Counted from the stretch's first letter, positions 19,820 to 30,442 are shown. The stretch is DNA of 64,000 nt from SAR92 clade bacterium H231 (GCA_025153775.1 JAOALC010000002.1:620001-684000); one strand, 5' to 3'. Numbers and translations: made by a program. Notes: generated by a model from the sequence alone, not told the origin.

Positions 19820-19826
19820 TTTATCT

Positions 19827-19849
19827 CCAGGCTTTTCGCCTTGGATTTT
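19827..19849 (+). terminator. Weak terminator after hexR
   Basis: CCAGGC-TTTTC-GCCTTGG forms a short stem with one bulged T, followed by ATTTTA. It lies 8 nt after the hexR stop. Short, so efficiency is uncertain. Confidence 0.4.
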
Positions 19850-20022
19850 AACGAGCAATTTTGAACCCCTGCCATTTTTAGTCTAAGTTTAATCCAATAG
19901 TCTTTTATCTGAAAAGGTAATCCGTCGACTATTACTCGATTTGTTGTCAATGGTTACATGTAGTCAATACCTTAGGGAAACGGGCCTCTATGGCCTCCAT
20001 TTATTTGTTAGGGAGAAACCGG

Positions 20023-20346
20023 ATGTTAAACGAAGAGGGTAGTACTGAACTTGCTAAATCAACGGCGAAAATTTATTCCGTGCTTATTATAGGTGTGGAG
20101 ATTGCTATAGCCGCCGCCGCTATTATATTTCTGGCGGCACTGGCCCCCGGCGCTGCCGCACTGCTAGTTTTAGGTGCCGCGGCACTGTTGTTAATTCTTG
20201 GCACGGTAGCATTTCATGCGCTGACCTGCGCAATTAAAGCTCATTACGCAGCTAACCCAGCCGGTGCTGCAGCGGCTTATGGTTTTCCCACCTATGCCGC
20301 ACTAAAAGCATCATGGCCCTGGGCGGTGCGACTGGTCGCTTGTTAA
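20023..20346 (+). CDS. Small alanine-rich hydrophobic membrane protein, unknown
   Basis: About 107 residues starting MLNEEGSTELAKSTAKIY. ATG 20023 has AGGGAG 7 nt upstream, better than the ATG at 19990. After a polar N-terminal 18 residues come two very Ala/Leu/Ile-rich membrane segments (about 19-42 and 46-66) joined by APG, then a C-terminal half with NPAGAAAAYGF and a Trp pair, ending in Cys. There is no recognisable family. A perfect 16-bp terminator hairpin 7 bp behind the stop marks it as a single-gene transcript. It could be a membrane stress protein or a secreted hydrophobic peptide; neither is shown. Confidence 0.7.
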   Translation: MLNEEGSTELAKSTAKIYSVLIIGVEIAIAAAAIIFLAALAPGAAALLVLGAAALLLILGTVAFHALTCAIKAHYAANPAGAAAAYGFPTYAALKASWPWAVRLVAC

Positions 20347-20353
20347 AGTAGGT

Positions 20354-20395
20354 ACTGAGGCGGCCTCTTGAAAAGAGGCCGCCTCAGTTATTTTC
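20354..20395 (+). terminator. Strong intrinsic terminator
   Basis: Perfect 16-bp stem: arm ACTGAGGCGGCCTCTT (20354-20369), loop GAA, complementary arm at 20373-20388, then TATTTTC. Terminates the small Ala-rich membrane protein gene. The stem is unusually long and GC-rich for its AT-rich surroundings. Confidence 0.88.
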
Positions 20396-20523
20396 AATCA
20401 ACAGCTCTTCAGCCTGTGGTTGTGCTCTGCACTTAGGCTAGATTGAGTTCCTATCTATTATTTTTATTCTGTGGCCACTGATTATGCGAAAAGCTTGCAG
20501 TGCGAAAGATCATACCCTTGGTA

Positions 20524-20736
20524 TCAAGGTAGTCTAAATAAATCTTCAACAGAACAATTTAGTTTGTTTGCAATTTTTAGGGCAAGAACGGTTGAGGGCA
20601 CATAAATTCCATTTTCGATTGCATTGATGCTTTTCCTTGAAACTTCGGCACACTCTGATAGTTCTTGCTGAGTCAGGCCCGCAGACTTTCTCAGTTCTTC
20701 AAGGTTATTTAGCAGTTTTTTGTGATCTTTTCCCAA
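20524..20736 (-). CDS. Xre-family helix-turn-helix regulator
   Basis: 70 residues with a full Cro/CI-type HTH at about 10-65: LRKSAGLTQQELSECAEVSRKSINAIENGIYVPS, ending in the NKLNCSVEDLF helix that is typical of the short YozG-like group. TTG at 20736 is the only possible start that keeps the HTH; it lies 2 nt behind the stop of the membrane-protein gene, so the two are translationally coupled. The Lys/Asn-rich composition differs from the housekeeping neighbours. Small HTH genes coupled to a membrane protein are a recurring regulatory pair of unproven function. Confidence 0.85.
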   Translation of the reverse strand: MGKDHKKLLNNLEELRKSAGLTQQELSECAEVSRKSINAIENGIYVPSTVLALKIANKLNCSVEDLFRLP

Positions 20737-20738
20737 AA

Positions 20739-21128
20739 CTATTTCTTTTCAAACTCTTCAACAGCATTGGTTAATTCTTCACCGGTGTTTGGATAAAGAT
20801 ATCCAGCAACCATGGTGCCTATACCTATGGCGCCTACCAAATATCCAACACCCACAAAGAAAGATCCCATAGCAACATAACCGAGAAGGTAGATGCCAAC
20901 ACCGACAAAAATCGTGATTACTCCCCCTCTGCGATAATCTATGGGTTGTTTTTTTCTTTCATCAAAGATACCTAATAGATCCTCAAGTTTAGCTGGGTCA
21001 TTTAGGTGCTTTGATATCTCCAATATTGTTTTGTTCTTATCTTTGCTTTCTAAATATAACCAAATAAACACCGACACCGGAATAATGATCCCTGTAAGAA
21101 TTCCTAAAATAGGTATTAAATTTTCCAC
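20739..21128 (-). CDS. Small membrane protein, DUF6249-like, paired with HTH regulator
   Basis: 129 residues. The N-terminal membrane helix at about 4-25 (LGILTGIIIPVSVFIWLYLE) is followed by a cytoplasmic polar stretch (SKHLNDPAKLEDLLGIFDERKK) and two more helices at about 68-90 and 92-112, then an acidic/basic tail. The layout resembles the DUF6249 family, from memory, not tested. GTG start at 21128 with AAGGAG 5 nt upstream. Directly followed by the HTH gene, so they form a two-gene operon. It may be a membrane sensor controlling the regulator; this is inference. Confidence 0.75.
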   Translation of the reverse strand: MENLIPILGILTGIIIPVSVFIWLYLESKDKNKTILEISKHLNDPAKLEDLLGIFDERKKQPIDYRRGGVITIFVGVGIYLLGYVAMGSFFVGVGYLVGAIGIGTMVAGYLYPNTGEELTNAVEEFEKK

Positions 21129-21530
21129 AATGACTCCTTGTTAATATTTACAACAGACATTAGATCAAGATATGTAACGCAAAGTTATCATGACACTAAA
21201 GGGAAGTAAAGGTTACATTGGCAGGATAAGCCAGGTCCTCATAACACAGTGAAAACTGATGATAAAGTTATGGGTTATCTGTTGTCTCTTGTCTCTTGAT
21301 ATAGGTTTGGTCGAGTTTCAATGCTGAACTCTGAAACTACAGTCTGGTGAACCACTCAACTGTAATGGAGTAGCAATTACTGAGCCTTATTTTTCATAGA
21401 ATAAACTTAAAAAAGAACCAAAAAATAAGGCCCCACATAGTTGCATTAACAATAACGGATCTAATAAAACTGTTTGCATAGTATCTACTAATTTCTACTC
21501 GACAGTCACTGGGTGTTTTTGAACAGTGCA
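21129..21530. other. AT-rich non-coding stretch behind the glmS-linked small gene
   Basis: About 400 bp without a believable gene. It holds the upstream region of the membrane/HTH operon. ATGTAAC (21172-21178) and GTTACAT (21212-21218) form an inverted repeat with 33 bp between arms, possibly an operator. The same GGTTACAT octamer recurs at 19952-19959 ahead of the Ala-rich membrane gene. Short TCTCTTG direct repeats occur near 21282-21297. Otherwise nothing recognised. Confidence 0.4.
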
Positions 21531-21685
21531 TTACTCTTCTTTGTAATCCTCTTCAAGAATTCCCTTTTGTTTCAAAGTCTTTGTTAATTTTTCCAGACGA
21601 ACTAATGCTATTACACCAGCCATTCCGAAAACAAACCCTATTACTGCTAAACCTTCCATCATTTCTCCTTTTTAAAGCACTGTTC
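21521..21685. repeat. 9-bp perfect inverted repeat enclosing a tiny gene
   Basis: GAACAGTGC at 21521-21529 and GCACTGTTC at 21677-21685 are exact inverted copies. They flank the 42-residue gene at 21531-21659, and the right copy begins 4 bp after the glmS stop. It could be the ends of a small cassette or a long-range RNA stem. No target-site duplication was recognised. Confidence 0.5.
21531..21659 (-). CDS. 42-residue single-helix membrane protein behind glmS
   Basis: Encodes MEGLAVIGFVFGMAGVIALV, a hydrophobic N-terminal helix, followed by a charged tail RLEKLTKTLKQKG and an acidic end EEDYKEE. AAGGAG lies 5 nt before ATG 21659; an adjacent ATG at 21662 is too close to it. The gene starts 30 bp behind the glmS stop on the same strand, so it may be the last gene of glmU-glmS. 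The strong ribosome binding site and the clean helix-plus-charged-tail design argue it is real. Family unknown. Confidence 0.65.
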   Translation of the reverse strand: MEGLAVIGFVFGMAGVIALVRLEKLTKTLKQKGILEEDYKEE

Positions 21686-21689
21686 GAAA

Positions 21690-23519
21690 TTACTCTACCG
21701 TGACAGACTTCGCCAAGTTTCGAGGCTGGTCTACATCTGTGCCTTTTAACAGCGCCACATGATAGGAGAGCATCTGTAATGGTAATGTATAAATAATGGC
21801 CTCCAAACTCTGGGGTACATGGGGCATATCGATCACTGTGATACCTGGTTCGCTGACAAATCCAGAATCACGATCGGCAAATACAAAAAGTTGACCGCCG
21901 CGGGCACGTACTTCGTGTAAATTAGATTTTAGTTTTTCTAATAATTCATTGTTGGGCGCAACGGTAACTACCGGCATATCTTCATCTACCAGCGCCAGCG
22001 GCCCATGTTTTAGTTCACCCGATGGGTAGGCTTCTGCATGTATATATGAGATTTCTTTAAGTTTTAGTGCACCTTCAAGGGCGATGGGGTACTGCTCACC
22101 GCGCCCTAAAAATAACGCATGATGCTTGTTGGCAAAGGATTCCGATACCTGTTCAATAACAGAATCTAGGGCTAGTACCTGCCTGCAAAGCTCCGGGAGT
22201 TTGTGCAGATTCTGCACCAGCTGCTGTTCAATTTTTGTTTCCAGTCCTCTATGTTTGGCCAGCGACAATGCCAGCAACTGAAGTGCTACCAGTTGAGTGG
22301 TAAAAGCCTTGGTTGACGCCACCCCAATTTCAGGGCCCGCCATGGTCATCAAAGAAATATTTGACTCACGTACTAGAGAGCTATTGGCGACATTACAGAT
22401 TGCCAAAAAGCCTAAGTAGCCAGACTCTTTTGCTTTGCGCAACGCGGCTAATGTATCTGCGGTTTCACCAGATTGCGAAATAGTGACAAATAATGTTGCG
22501 GACGGCACTGCAACTTTTCGATAGCGATATTCACTAGCCACTTCTACCTGGCAGGGAATACCTGCATATTGTTCGAGCCAATATTTCGCCACCAGCCCAG
22601 AGTGAAAACTGGTGCCGCAGGCAATAATATGTATGGCCTGAGTCTGTTGGAAAAGCTCTTCAGCCTGGTAACCAAAAATTGCTTCGCGGATATGGTTTTC
22701 CGCTATGCGCCCGGCAAAGGTGTTGGCCAGCACTGTAGGCTGCTCAAACATTTCTTTTTGCATAAAGTGACGGTATTCGCCTTTATCTGCAATCTGGTCT
22801 TTCTCTTCCAGTTCTTGCATGCTGCGCTCAACAGAGTTGCCTGCTGTATCATAGATCCGATACTGATTATGACTTAATTCAACCAGATCACCTTCTTCTA
22901 AAAAGATAAAGCGATCGGTGACCTGGCGCAATGCCATTTGATCCGAGGCAATAAAATTCTCATCAATACCCAGGCCAAGCACCAGCGGACTGCCACTGCG
23001 AGCTGCAATGATGGTATTGGGTTGATCCTCAGCAATCACGCCCAGGGCATAGGCCCCCTCTAAACGGGCAATAGTTTTATGTACTGCGCTGCGAAGGTTT
23101 TTTTCGGTTTTTAAAAAGTGATGTACCAGGTGAGCAATCACCTCAGTATCTGTCGCCGACAAAAATTGATAGCCGGCCTCCGTTAGTTCGCTGCGCAGTT
23201 CGTCGTGGTTTTCAATAATGCCATTATGTACAACGGACACACCCTCGGATATATGCGGGTGGGAGTTGACTGTGCTAGGTTCGCCATGGGTGGCCCATCT
23301 AGTATGGGCAATGCCTGTATGACCGGCTATTGGATGTTGCTCAGCCACTGCTTCAAGTTCTGCAACCTTGCCGATATTTTTTCGGGTTTGTAATCTTTGG
23401 TTGGCATCAATAATTGACAGGCCGGCAGAATCATAGCCGCGATACTCCAGTCGTCGAAGACCTTCAATTAAAATTTTGTACACATTCCTTTGGGTGGCTG
23501 CACCAACAATTCCGCACAT
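21690..23519 (-). CDS. glmS: Glutamine-fructose-6-phosphate aminotransferase
   Basis: Makes glucosamine-6-phosphate from fructose-6-phosphate and Gln, the first step to UDP-GlcNAc. An N-terminal Ntn glutaminase domain begins CGIVGA with nucleophile Cys2, followed by RWATHGEPS and HNGIIENHDELR. Two SIS domains contain ACGTSFHSGLVAKYW, TISQSGETADT and GRGEQYPIALEGALKLKEISYIHAEAY. It ends DQPRNLAKSVTVE, the conserved GlmS C terminus that serves as attTn7 recognition DNA in many bacteria. Starts 3 nt after glmU. 609 residues. Confidence 0.98.
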   Translation of the reverse strand: MCGIVGAATQRNVYKILIEGLRRLEYRGYDSAGLSIIDANQRLQTRKNIGKVAELEAVAEQHPIAGHTGIAHTRWATHGEPSTVNSHPHISEGVSVVHNGIIENHDELRSELTEAGYQFLSATDTEVIAHLVHHFLKTEKNLRSAVHKTIARLEGAYALGVIAEDQPNTIIAARSGSPLVLGLGIDENFIASDQMALRQVTDRFIFLEEGDLVELSHNQYRIYDTAGNSVERSMQELEEKDQIADKGEYRHFMQKEMFEQPTVLANTFAGRIAENHIREAIFGYQAEELFQQTQAIHIIACGTSFHSGLVAKYWLEQYAGIPCQVEVASEYRYRKVAVPSATLFVTISQSGETADTLAALRKAKESGYLGFLAICNVANSSLVRESNISLMTMAGPEIGVASTKAFTTQLVALQLLALSLAKHRGLETKIEQQLVQNLHKLPELCRQVLALDSVIEQVSESFANKHHALFLGRGEQYPIALEGALKLKEISYIHAEAYPSGELKHGPLALVDEDMPVVTVAPNNELLEKLKSNLHEVRARGGQLFVFADRDSGFVSEPGITVIDMPHVPQSLEAIIYTLPLQMLSYHVALLKGTDVDQPRNLAKSVTVE

Positions 23520-23522
23520 GGA

Positions 23523-24890
23523 TTATTTTTCCTTTTTAGTTGGGCGTTTCCAGCCCTCAATATTTCGCTGTTTTGCTCTGCTTACCCCTAGGGTATGGGC
23601 AGGAATATTCTGGGTCAGGGTTGAACCTGCACCCACGAAACCCTGTGCACCAATGGTTACCGGAGCTACCAGGGTACTGTTGGATCCAATAAAAGCACCG
23701 TCGCCAATGTTGGTTTTGTGTTTATTGACGCCGTCATAATTACAGGTAATTGTGCCTGCTCCTACATTGACCTTTTCGCCAAGCTCGGCATCGCCAATAT
23801 AACTTAGGTGATTTATTTTACTGCCATCACCAACAACGGCTTTTTTTGTTTCAACAAAATTACCCACTTTGGTGTTCTGTCCCAGTTGGGTGCCAGGTCT
23901 TATTCTGGCAAAGGGTCCGAGCACTGCATGGTTACCAATTGAGGAGGACTCAATCACTGTATTGGATTTAATCTCGACGCCATCACCAATAATACTATGG
24001 CTAATATGGCAGTTGGGACCAATACGGACATTGGATCCTATTTTTACATCGCCCTCAAAAACGCAGTTAACATCGATAAAATTATCCGTACCTGCACTGA
24101 GATTGCCCCGCTGATCAAAACGACTTGGATCTGCCAGGCTAGTACCAGAGAGCATGAGTGTATTAGCCTGCTGTAACTGGTAGGCCCGCTCTAAATGACT
24201 GAGTTGAACGCGATTATTAACACCCTCTACCTCAGCGGCTGAGCTGGGGTTAATGCTGGAGATGCTATAACCATGGGCTCGGGCCAGGGCAATCAGATCG
24301 GTAAGATAATATTCTCCCTGAGCATTGCTATTGTTAATCAGCGGCAGCCAAGACATTAGCTCACGAGCGCCGAGCGCTAATACACCGGTATTGATCTCAG
24401 TAATTTTTAGTTGCTCAGGACTGGCATCTTTCTGCTCGATAATAGATTCAATCTTGCCCTGGCTATTACGTAGAATGCGCCCATAACCCATGGGATCATC
24501 AAGATCTATGGTCAACAGGCCGATAGTTGAATCAGAGACCGCGGACAACATCTTTGCAATAGTGGCTGGAGTTATTAAGGGCACATCGCCGTAAAGAATT
24601 AACACTGTGGCCTCTTCCCGCAGGTGGGGCACGGCCATCTGCACCGCATGGGCGGTACCCAACTGCTCAGTCTGCTGGACAAAGGTGCTGTTGGTATTTG
24701 CCATTGCCTCTTCAACCTGGGCTGCACCATGGCCAGTGACAATGATTTTCTTGGCATTGGTGAGGCTGTCTGCTGCGGCTATTACATGGGCCAGCATTGG
24801 CTGACCCGCCAGCGGGTGCAATACTTTGGGCAGGGCCGACTGCATGCGAGTCCCTTTGCCGGCGGCAAGAATGATGATATCTGTGATCAT
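23523..24890 (-). CDS. glmU: Bifunctional UDP-GlcNAc pyrophosphorylase / GlcN-1-P acetyltransferase
   Basis: Catalyses the last two steps to UDP-GlcNAc. N-terminal nucleotidyltransferase domain: IIILAAGKGTRMQSALPKVLH, EQLGTAHAVQ, LYGDVPLI. C-terminal left-handed beta-helix acetyltransferase: IGSNVRIGPNCHIS, FARIRPGTQLG, VGNFVETKKAVVGDGSKINHLSYIGD, GTITCNYDG. About 455 residues. I prefer ATG 24890 (MITDIIIL) to TTG 24896, although GGAG lies closer to the TTG. Operon with glmS. Confidence 0.97.
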   Translation of the reverse strand: MITDIIILAAGKGTRMQSALPKVLHPLAGQPMLAHVIAAADSLTNAKKIIVTGHGAAQVEEAMANTNSTFVQQTEQLGTAHAVQMAVPHLREEATVLILYGDVPLITPATIAKMLSAVSDSTIGLLTIDLDDPMGYGRILRNSQGKIESIIEQKDASPEQLKITEINTGVLALGARELMSWLPLINNSNAQGEYYLTDLIALARAHGYSISSINPSSAAEVEGVNNRVQLSHLERAYQLQQANTLMLSGTSLADPSRFDQRGNLSAGTDNFIDVNCVFEGDVKIGSNVRIGPNCHISHSIIGDGVEIKSNTVIESSSIGNHAVLGPFARIRPGTQLGQNTKVGNFVETKKAVVGDGSKINHLSYIGDAELGEKVNVGAGTITCNYDGVNKHKTNIGDGAFIGSNSTLVAPVTIGAQGFVGAGSTLTQNIPAHTLGVSRAKQRNIEGWKRPTKKEK

Positions 24891-25021
24891 AGGCAAATTT
24901 TATAGGCTCCTAGCTAGTGGGAGTTTCGACTGGTCACGGTACTGTCAAATAGGCCACAACACAAGTGCTCTGGGGCCTGACTAAATAGGATCAGGGTTTA
25001 AAAGTAACCACCCAGATAGCA

Positions 25022-25048
25022 AAAAAGGGTGGCTGTGCCACCCTTTTT
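25022..25048. terminator. Bidirectional terminator at the end of the atp operon
   Basis: AAAAAGGGTGGC-TGT-GCCACCCTTTTT: 12-bp perfect stem with a 3-nt loop and A/T tracts on both sides. Placed 18 bp behind atpC, so it ends the minus-strand ATP synthase operon and separates it from glmU. Confidence 0.92.
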
Positions 25049-25065
25049 CTACGGATTAGCTAGTA

Positions 25066-25491
25066 TTAGCCACCGAGTTTTTTACGCAATGTCTGGACTG
25101 TGCGCAGCTGTGCTGTGCTTTCCGCCAGCATGGCCGCGGCTTTTGAATATTCTATTTCGCCTGTTTGGTTGGCCAGCGCAGACTCCGCATCCTTGACAGC
25201 TTCTGCGGCAGCGGCTTCGTCAATATCGTTGGCGCGCACTGCTGTATCGGCCAGTATGGAGATATTGTTTGGCTGCACTTCCAGATAGCCGCCAGACAGA
25301 TAGTAAATTTCCTCTTCACCATTCTGTTTTACCAGGCGCACAGGGCCGGGACGCAAGTCACTCAGCAGTGGTGCATGACCAGCGGTAACACCCAACTCGC
25401 CTAGGGACCCAGTCGCAACAACCATCTCCACCAAACCAGAGAACAGGGATTCATCTGCACTTACGATGTCACAATGAACTGTTATAGCCAT
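25066..25491 (-). CDS. atpC: ATP synthase epsilon subunit
   Basis: Rotor-stalk and regulatory subunit of F1. N-terminal beta-sandwich ([51 protein letters not shown]) and a C-terminal pair of helices rich in Ala/Glu ([18 protein letters not shown] and later). 141 residues, full length, so the inhibitory helices are retained. Last gene of the atp operon. Confidence 0.97.
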   Translation of the reverse strand: MAITVHCDIVSADESLFSGLVEMVVATGSLGELGVTAGHAPLLSDLRPGPVRLVKQNGEEEIYYLSGGYLEVQPNNISILADTAVRANDIDEAAAAEAVKDAESALANQTGEIEYSKAAAMLAESTAQLRTVQTLRKKLGG

Positions 25492-25534
25492 TTCTTTATT
25501 GCCTTTGCTTGCTGCAATTTACAGGTTTATAGAC

Positions 25535-26944
<1,410 letters not shown>

Positions 26945-26973
26945 TTAACTAAACCTTTAAAATTCGTTTGGCT

Positions 26974-27834
26974 TTAAACGGCAGCTGCGCCACTTACAAT
27001 TTCTGACAGCTCTTGGGTAATCGCTGCCTGGCGCGCTTTGTTATAAAGCAGTTGTAATTCATCAATCATGTCACCGGCATTGTCGGTGGCATTTTTCATA
27101 GCTAACATTCGGGCTGCCTGCTCGCAGGCTTTGTTCTCTACAACACCCTGGTAAATCTGGGATTCTATATAGCGAATCAACAAGCCATCCAGCAACTCTT
27201 GAGCATCTGGTTCATAGATGTAGTCCCAGTGATGGTTGAGGCTGGTATCATCTGTAGCTGCCAATGGTAATAGTTGCTCAACGGTTGGCGACTGGGTCAT
27301 GGTGTTAACAAACTCGTTACTTACCACAAACAACTTATCGATACGGCCTTCATCAAAGGCGTCCAACATCACTTTTACACCGCCGATCAAATCTGCTGCA
27401 TTGGGCTCATCACCCACATCTTTAACTGCGGCAACAACATTGCCGCCCACAGCACTAAAGAAACCTGCAGCTTTATTACCAACCACACAGATATCAACTT
27501 CGACGCCCTGATCTGACCAGGCTTTCATTGACTTAAGCGCGGCTTTAAACAGGTTAATATTCAAGCCACCACAGAGACCGCGGTCTGTTGAGATCACTAC
27601 ATAAGCCACACGCTTAACTTCACGCTCTTCCAAATACTGATGTTTGTATTCAGACACTGCGTTTGCAATATGGCCCACCACATCACGGATACGCTGGGCA
27701 TAGGGCTTACCCAATGCCATGCGGTCCTGGGCGCGACGCATCTTGCTCGCCGCCACCATTTCCATGGCACTAGTGATCTTCTGCGTGCTGCCAATACTAG
27801 CAATTTTCGTTTTGACTTCTTTACCGATTGCCAT
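26974..27834 (-). CDS. atpG: ATP synthase gamma subunit
   Basis: Central rotating shaft of F1. N-terminal helix [29 protein letters not shown] and the C-terminal helix [28 protein letters not shown] are the two halves of the coiled-coil shaft; [11 protein letters not shown] marks the Rossmann-like middle. 286 residues. Lies between atpA and atpD in the standard order. Confidence 0.97.
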   Translation of the reverse strand: MAIGKEVKTKIASIGSTQKITSAMEMVAASKMRRAQDRMALGKPYAQRIRDVVGHIANAVSEYKHQYLEEREVKRVAYVVISTDRGLCGGLNINLFKAALKSMKAWSDQGVEVDICVVGNKAAGFFSAVGGNVVAAVKDVGDEPNAADLIGGVKVMLDAFDEGRIDKLFVVSNEFVNTMTQSPTVEQLLPLAATDDTSLNHHWDYIYEPDAQELLDGLLIRYIESQIYQGVVENKACEQAARMLAMKNATDNAGDMIDELQLLYNKARQAAITQELSEIVSGAAAV

Positions 27835-27861
27835 TTCTTATGCCTGTCCGGTTACTCTGTC

Positions 27862-29406
27862 TTACCAGGTTTGGGTTGCAACGAATTTATCCAGAGCCGC
27901 TTTAAAACCAGCGCCTATATCGTCGTTGTAATCGCCCGACTGATTGATTTGATCCATCAGATCACCGTGCTCAGCTTTCATATAAGAGAGTAGGGCCGCT
28001 TCAAAATCACCAATCTTGTTGACTTCAACTGCTTGCAAATAGCCATTGTCAGCCGCATAAACCATAACGCCCATCTCAGCGATACTTTGAGGCGAATACT
28101 GCTTTTGCTTCATAAGCTCGGTGACACGCTCACCGTGGTCAAGCTGTGCTTTGGTAGCTTCATCAAGGTCAGAGGCAAACTGTGAGAAAGCCGCAAGTTC
28201 ACGATACTGTGCCAGTGCGGTACGAATACCACCGGACAGCTTTTTAATGATTTTTGTCTGAGCTGCACCACCTACACGAGATACCGAAATACCGGCGTTC
28301 ATCGCAGGGCGAATACCAGAGTTGAACATATCCGCTTCAAGGAAAATCTGACCGTCGGTAATCGAAATTACGTTGGTCGGTACAAAGGCAGATACGTCAC
28401 CAGCCTGAGTTTCAATGACTGGCAGTGCAGTCAATGAACCCGTCTGGCCTTTAACTTCACCATCGGTGAACTTTTCTACGTAATCGGCGTTAACACGTGC
28501 CGCGCGCTCCAGTAGACGGGAGTGCAGATAGAAAACATCACCAGGATAGGCTTCACGGCCCGGAGGACGTTTCAACAGCAGTGAGATTTGACGGTAGGCC
28601 CAGGCCTGCTTAGTCAAATCATCATAGATAATCAGAGCATCTTGACCGCGATCGCGATAGTACTCACCCATGGAGCAACCGGCAAATGGTGCCAAGAACT
28701 GCATGGCTGCCGGATCAGATGCAGTAGCTGCAACAACAATGGTATGTTCCATTGCGCCGTGCTCTTCTAGCTTGCGCACTACGGCGGCAACAGAAGCGGC
28801 TTTCTGACCAACAGCTACATAGATACATTTAATACCTGAGCCTTTCTGGTTGATAATGGCGTCAACAGCAATAGCTGATTTACCAATCTGGCGATCACCA
28901 ATAATCAGCTCGCGCTGACCACGGCCGATTGGCACCATGGTATCTACTGCTTTCAAACCAATTTGTACTGGCTGGTCAACAGATTGACGCTCAATTACAC
29001 CTGGGGCAACTTTTTCAATTGCGTCGGTGAGGGCAGCGTTAACTGGACCCTTGCCATCAATAGGGTTACCCAGGGCGTCGACTACGCGACCTTCCAGTTC
29101 TGGACCTACTGGTACTTCCAATACACGTCCTGTGCATCGGGCTTTTTGTCCTTCGGCCAGTGTTTGGTAATCACCCAGTACCACGGCGCCGACTGAATCG
29201 CGCTCCAGGTTAAGTGCCATACCGTAAACACCGCCATCGAACTCGATCATTTCGCCGTACATCACGTCAGCTAGACCGTGAATACGAATGATACCGTCCG
29301 ATACGGAAACAATGGTGCCCTCATTTTGGGCTTCTGACGAAACATTAAGGTTGTCGATACGACTCTTAATAATTTCGCTGATTTCTGATGGATTCAGTTG
29401 CTGCAT
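27862..29406 (-). CDS. atpA: ATP synthase alpha subunit
   Basis: Non-catalytic nucleotide-binding F1 subunit. N-terminal [17 protein letters not shown], Walker [14 protein letters not shown], Walker [18 protein letters not shown], and [10 protein letters not shown] with [13 protein letters not shown]. 514 residues, usual length. [16 protein letters not shown] is the conserved crown domain strand. Confidence 0.98.
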   Translation of the reverse strand: MQQLNPSEISEIIKSRIDNLNVSSEAQNEGTIVSVSDGIIRIHGLADVMYGEMIEFDGGVYGMALNLERDSVGAVVLGDYQTLAEGQKARCTGRVLEVPVGPELEGRVVDALGNPIDGKGPVNAALTDAIEKVAPGVIERQSVDQPVQIGLKAVDTMVPIGRGQRELIIGDRQIGKSAIAVDAIINQKGSGIKCIYVAVGQKAASVAAVVRKLEEHGAMEHTIVVAATASDPAAMQFLAPFAGCSMGEYYRDRGQDALIIYDDLTKQAWAYRQISLLLKRPPGREAYPGDVFYLHSRLLERAARVNADYVEKFTDGEVKGQTGSLTALPVIETQAGDVSAFVPTNVISITDGQIFLEADMFNSGIRPAMNAGISVSRVGGAAQTKIIKKLSGGIRTALAQYRELAAFSQFASDLDEATKAQLDHGERVTELMKQKQYSPQSIAEMGVMVYAADNGYLQAVEVNKIGDFEAALLSYMKAEHGDLMDQINQSGDYNDDIGAGFKAALDKFVATQTW

Positions 29407-29422
29407 GCTTTGGCCTCAATCC

Positions 29423-29959
29423 TTAGGAATTTAGTGATTCGGCGAGTTTGGTCAAACGACCGCGAATGGACCCGTCAATAACGGTGTCCCCGGCGCGTAT
29501 TACCGCACCACCCAACAGGCTCTTATCTAAGCTAACCTGCATATTTACTTTTCGTTCTAATTTTGCGCTCAGTGCATCGCTGAGTTTTTGCTGCTGTTCA
29601 GCATCCATCTCATGCGCTGCTACCAATTCCACATCAACCGCTTTTTCACGGTTAGCTTTCATAATTTCAAACTGATGGGAAATCTGTGGCAATAGTTGCA
29701 ACCTGCGATTTTCAGACAGGATGGAAATAAAGTTCTGACCAGTTGCGCCCAACTCGTCACCACATATCTCTACTACCGCTGCCGCTTGCTGCGCCGCTGT
29801 TGAACTCGGAGAGCTCAAAAGCTTAACAACCGCTGGTTGCTGTGCAACAGCTCCAGCAGTGGACAGGCTTTGCGACCAGCCCTGCAGGTCCCCGGCATCT
29901 GCAGCAAATTCAAACGCCGCCTTTGCATAGGGCCGAGCTAATGTGCTCAATTCTGCCAT
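29423..29959 (-). CDS. atpH: ATP synthase delta subunit
   Basis: Connects F1 to the peripheral stalk b2. 178 residues: N-terminal helical bundle (LARPYAKAAFEFA), middle LLSSPSSTAAQQ and C-terminal SLLGGAVIRAGDTVIDGSIRGRL, which is the typical OSCP/delta signature. 13 bp behind atpF. Confidence 0.97.
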   Translation of the reverse strand: MAELSTLARPYAKAAFEFAADAGDLQGWSQSLSTAGAVAQQPAVVKLLSSPSSTAAQQAAAVVEICGDELGATGQNFISILSENRRLQLLPQISHQFEIMKANREKAVDVELVAAHEMDAEQQQKLSDALSAKLERKVNMQVSLDKSLLGGAVIRAGDTVIDGSIRGRLTKLAESLNS

Positions 29960-29971
29960 GTTAAACCTCAG

Positions 29972-30442
29972 TTACAGCTGCGCTGCCAGTTTGTCGACCA
30001 GCGCGCGATTAGATTTTTCGTCAATTGATGCTTCGAGCACTTTTTCCGCACCAGCAAGAGCCAGACCTGCCACGGAGGCACGCAACTCTTCTTTGGCGCG
30101 GTTAATTTCCTGCTCTATATCTGCCTGAGCAGCAGCTTTGATGCGGTCGCCTTCTGCGACTGCCTGCTGCTTAGCTTCATCAATAATCTGATTGGCTCGC
30201 TTGTTGGCTTGATCAATAATACCGGCCGCTTCCTGCTTAGCTTCTTTCATTTGGTCAGTCGCTTTGTTCTGAGCCAGTTCAAGATCACGCAGGGCACGGT
30301 CAGCCGCATCAAGTCCATCGGCGATTTTTTTCTGGCGCTCTTCCATAGCCTCAATAATGACTGGCCATACAAACTTCATACAAAACCACACGAAGAATGC
30401 AAAGGTCACCATCTGACCAAAAAGCGTTAGATTAATATTCAC
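29972..30442 (-). CDS. atpF: ATP synthase b subunit
   Basis: Peripheral stalk subunit, present as a homodimer. N-terminal membrane helix ([24 protein letters not shown]), then a long charged coiled coil to the C terminus ([21 protein letters not shown] and on). 156 residues. Only one b gene is present, as in the usual proteobacterial H+ synthase without b'. Confidence 0.97.
   Translation of the reverse strand: MNINLTLFGQMVTFAFFVWFCMKFVWPVIIEAMEERQKKIADGLDAADRALRDLELAQNKATDQMKEAKQEAAGIIDQANKRANQIIDEAKQQAVAEGDRIKAAAQADIEQEINRAKEELRASVAGLALAGAEKVLEASIDEKSNRALVDKLAAQL

Noticed and set aside
21677-21692. Tn7 end at glmS
   Set aside because: The sequence does not begin with the TGTGGGCGG-type Tn7 terminus and no tns genes are in the window; only the position is suggestive.
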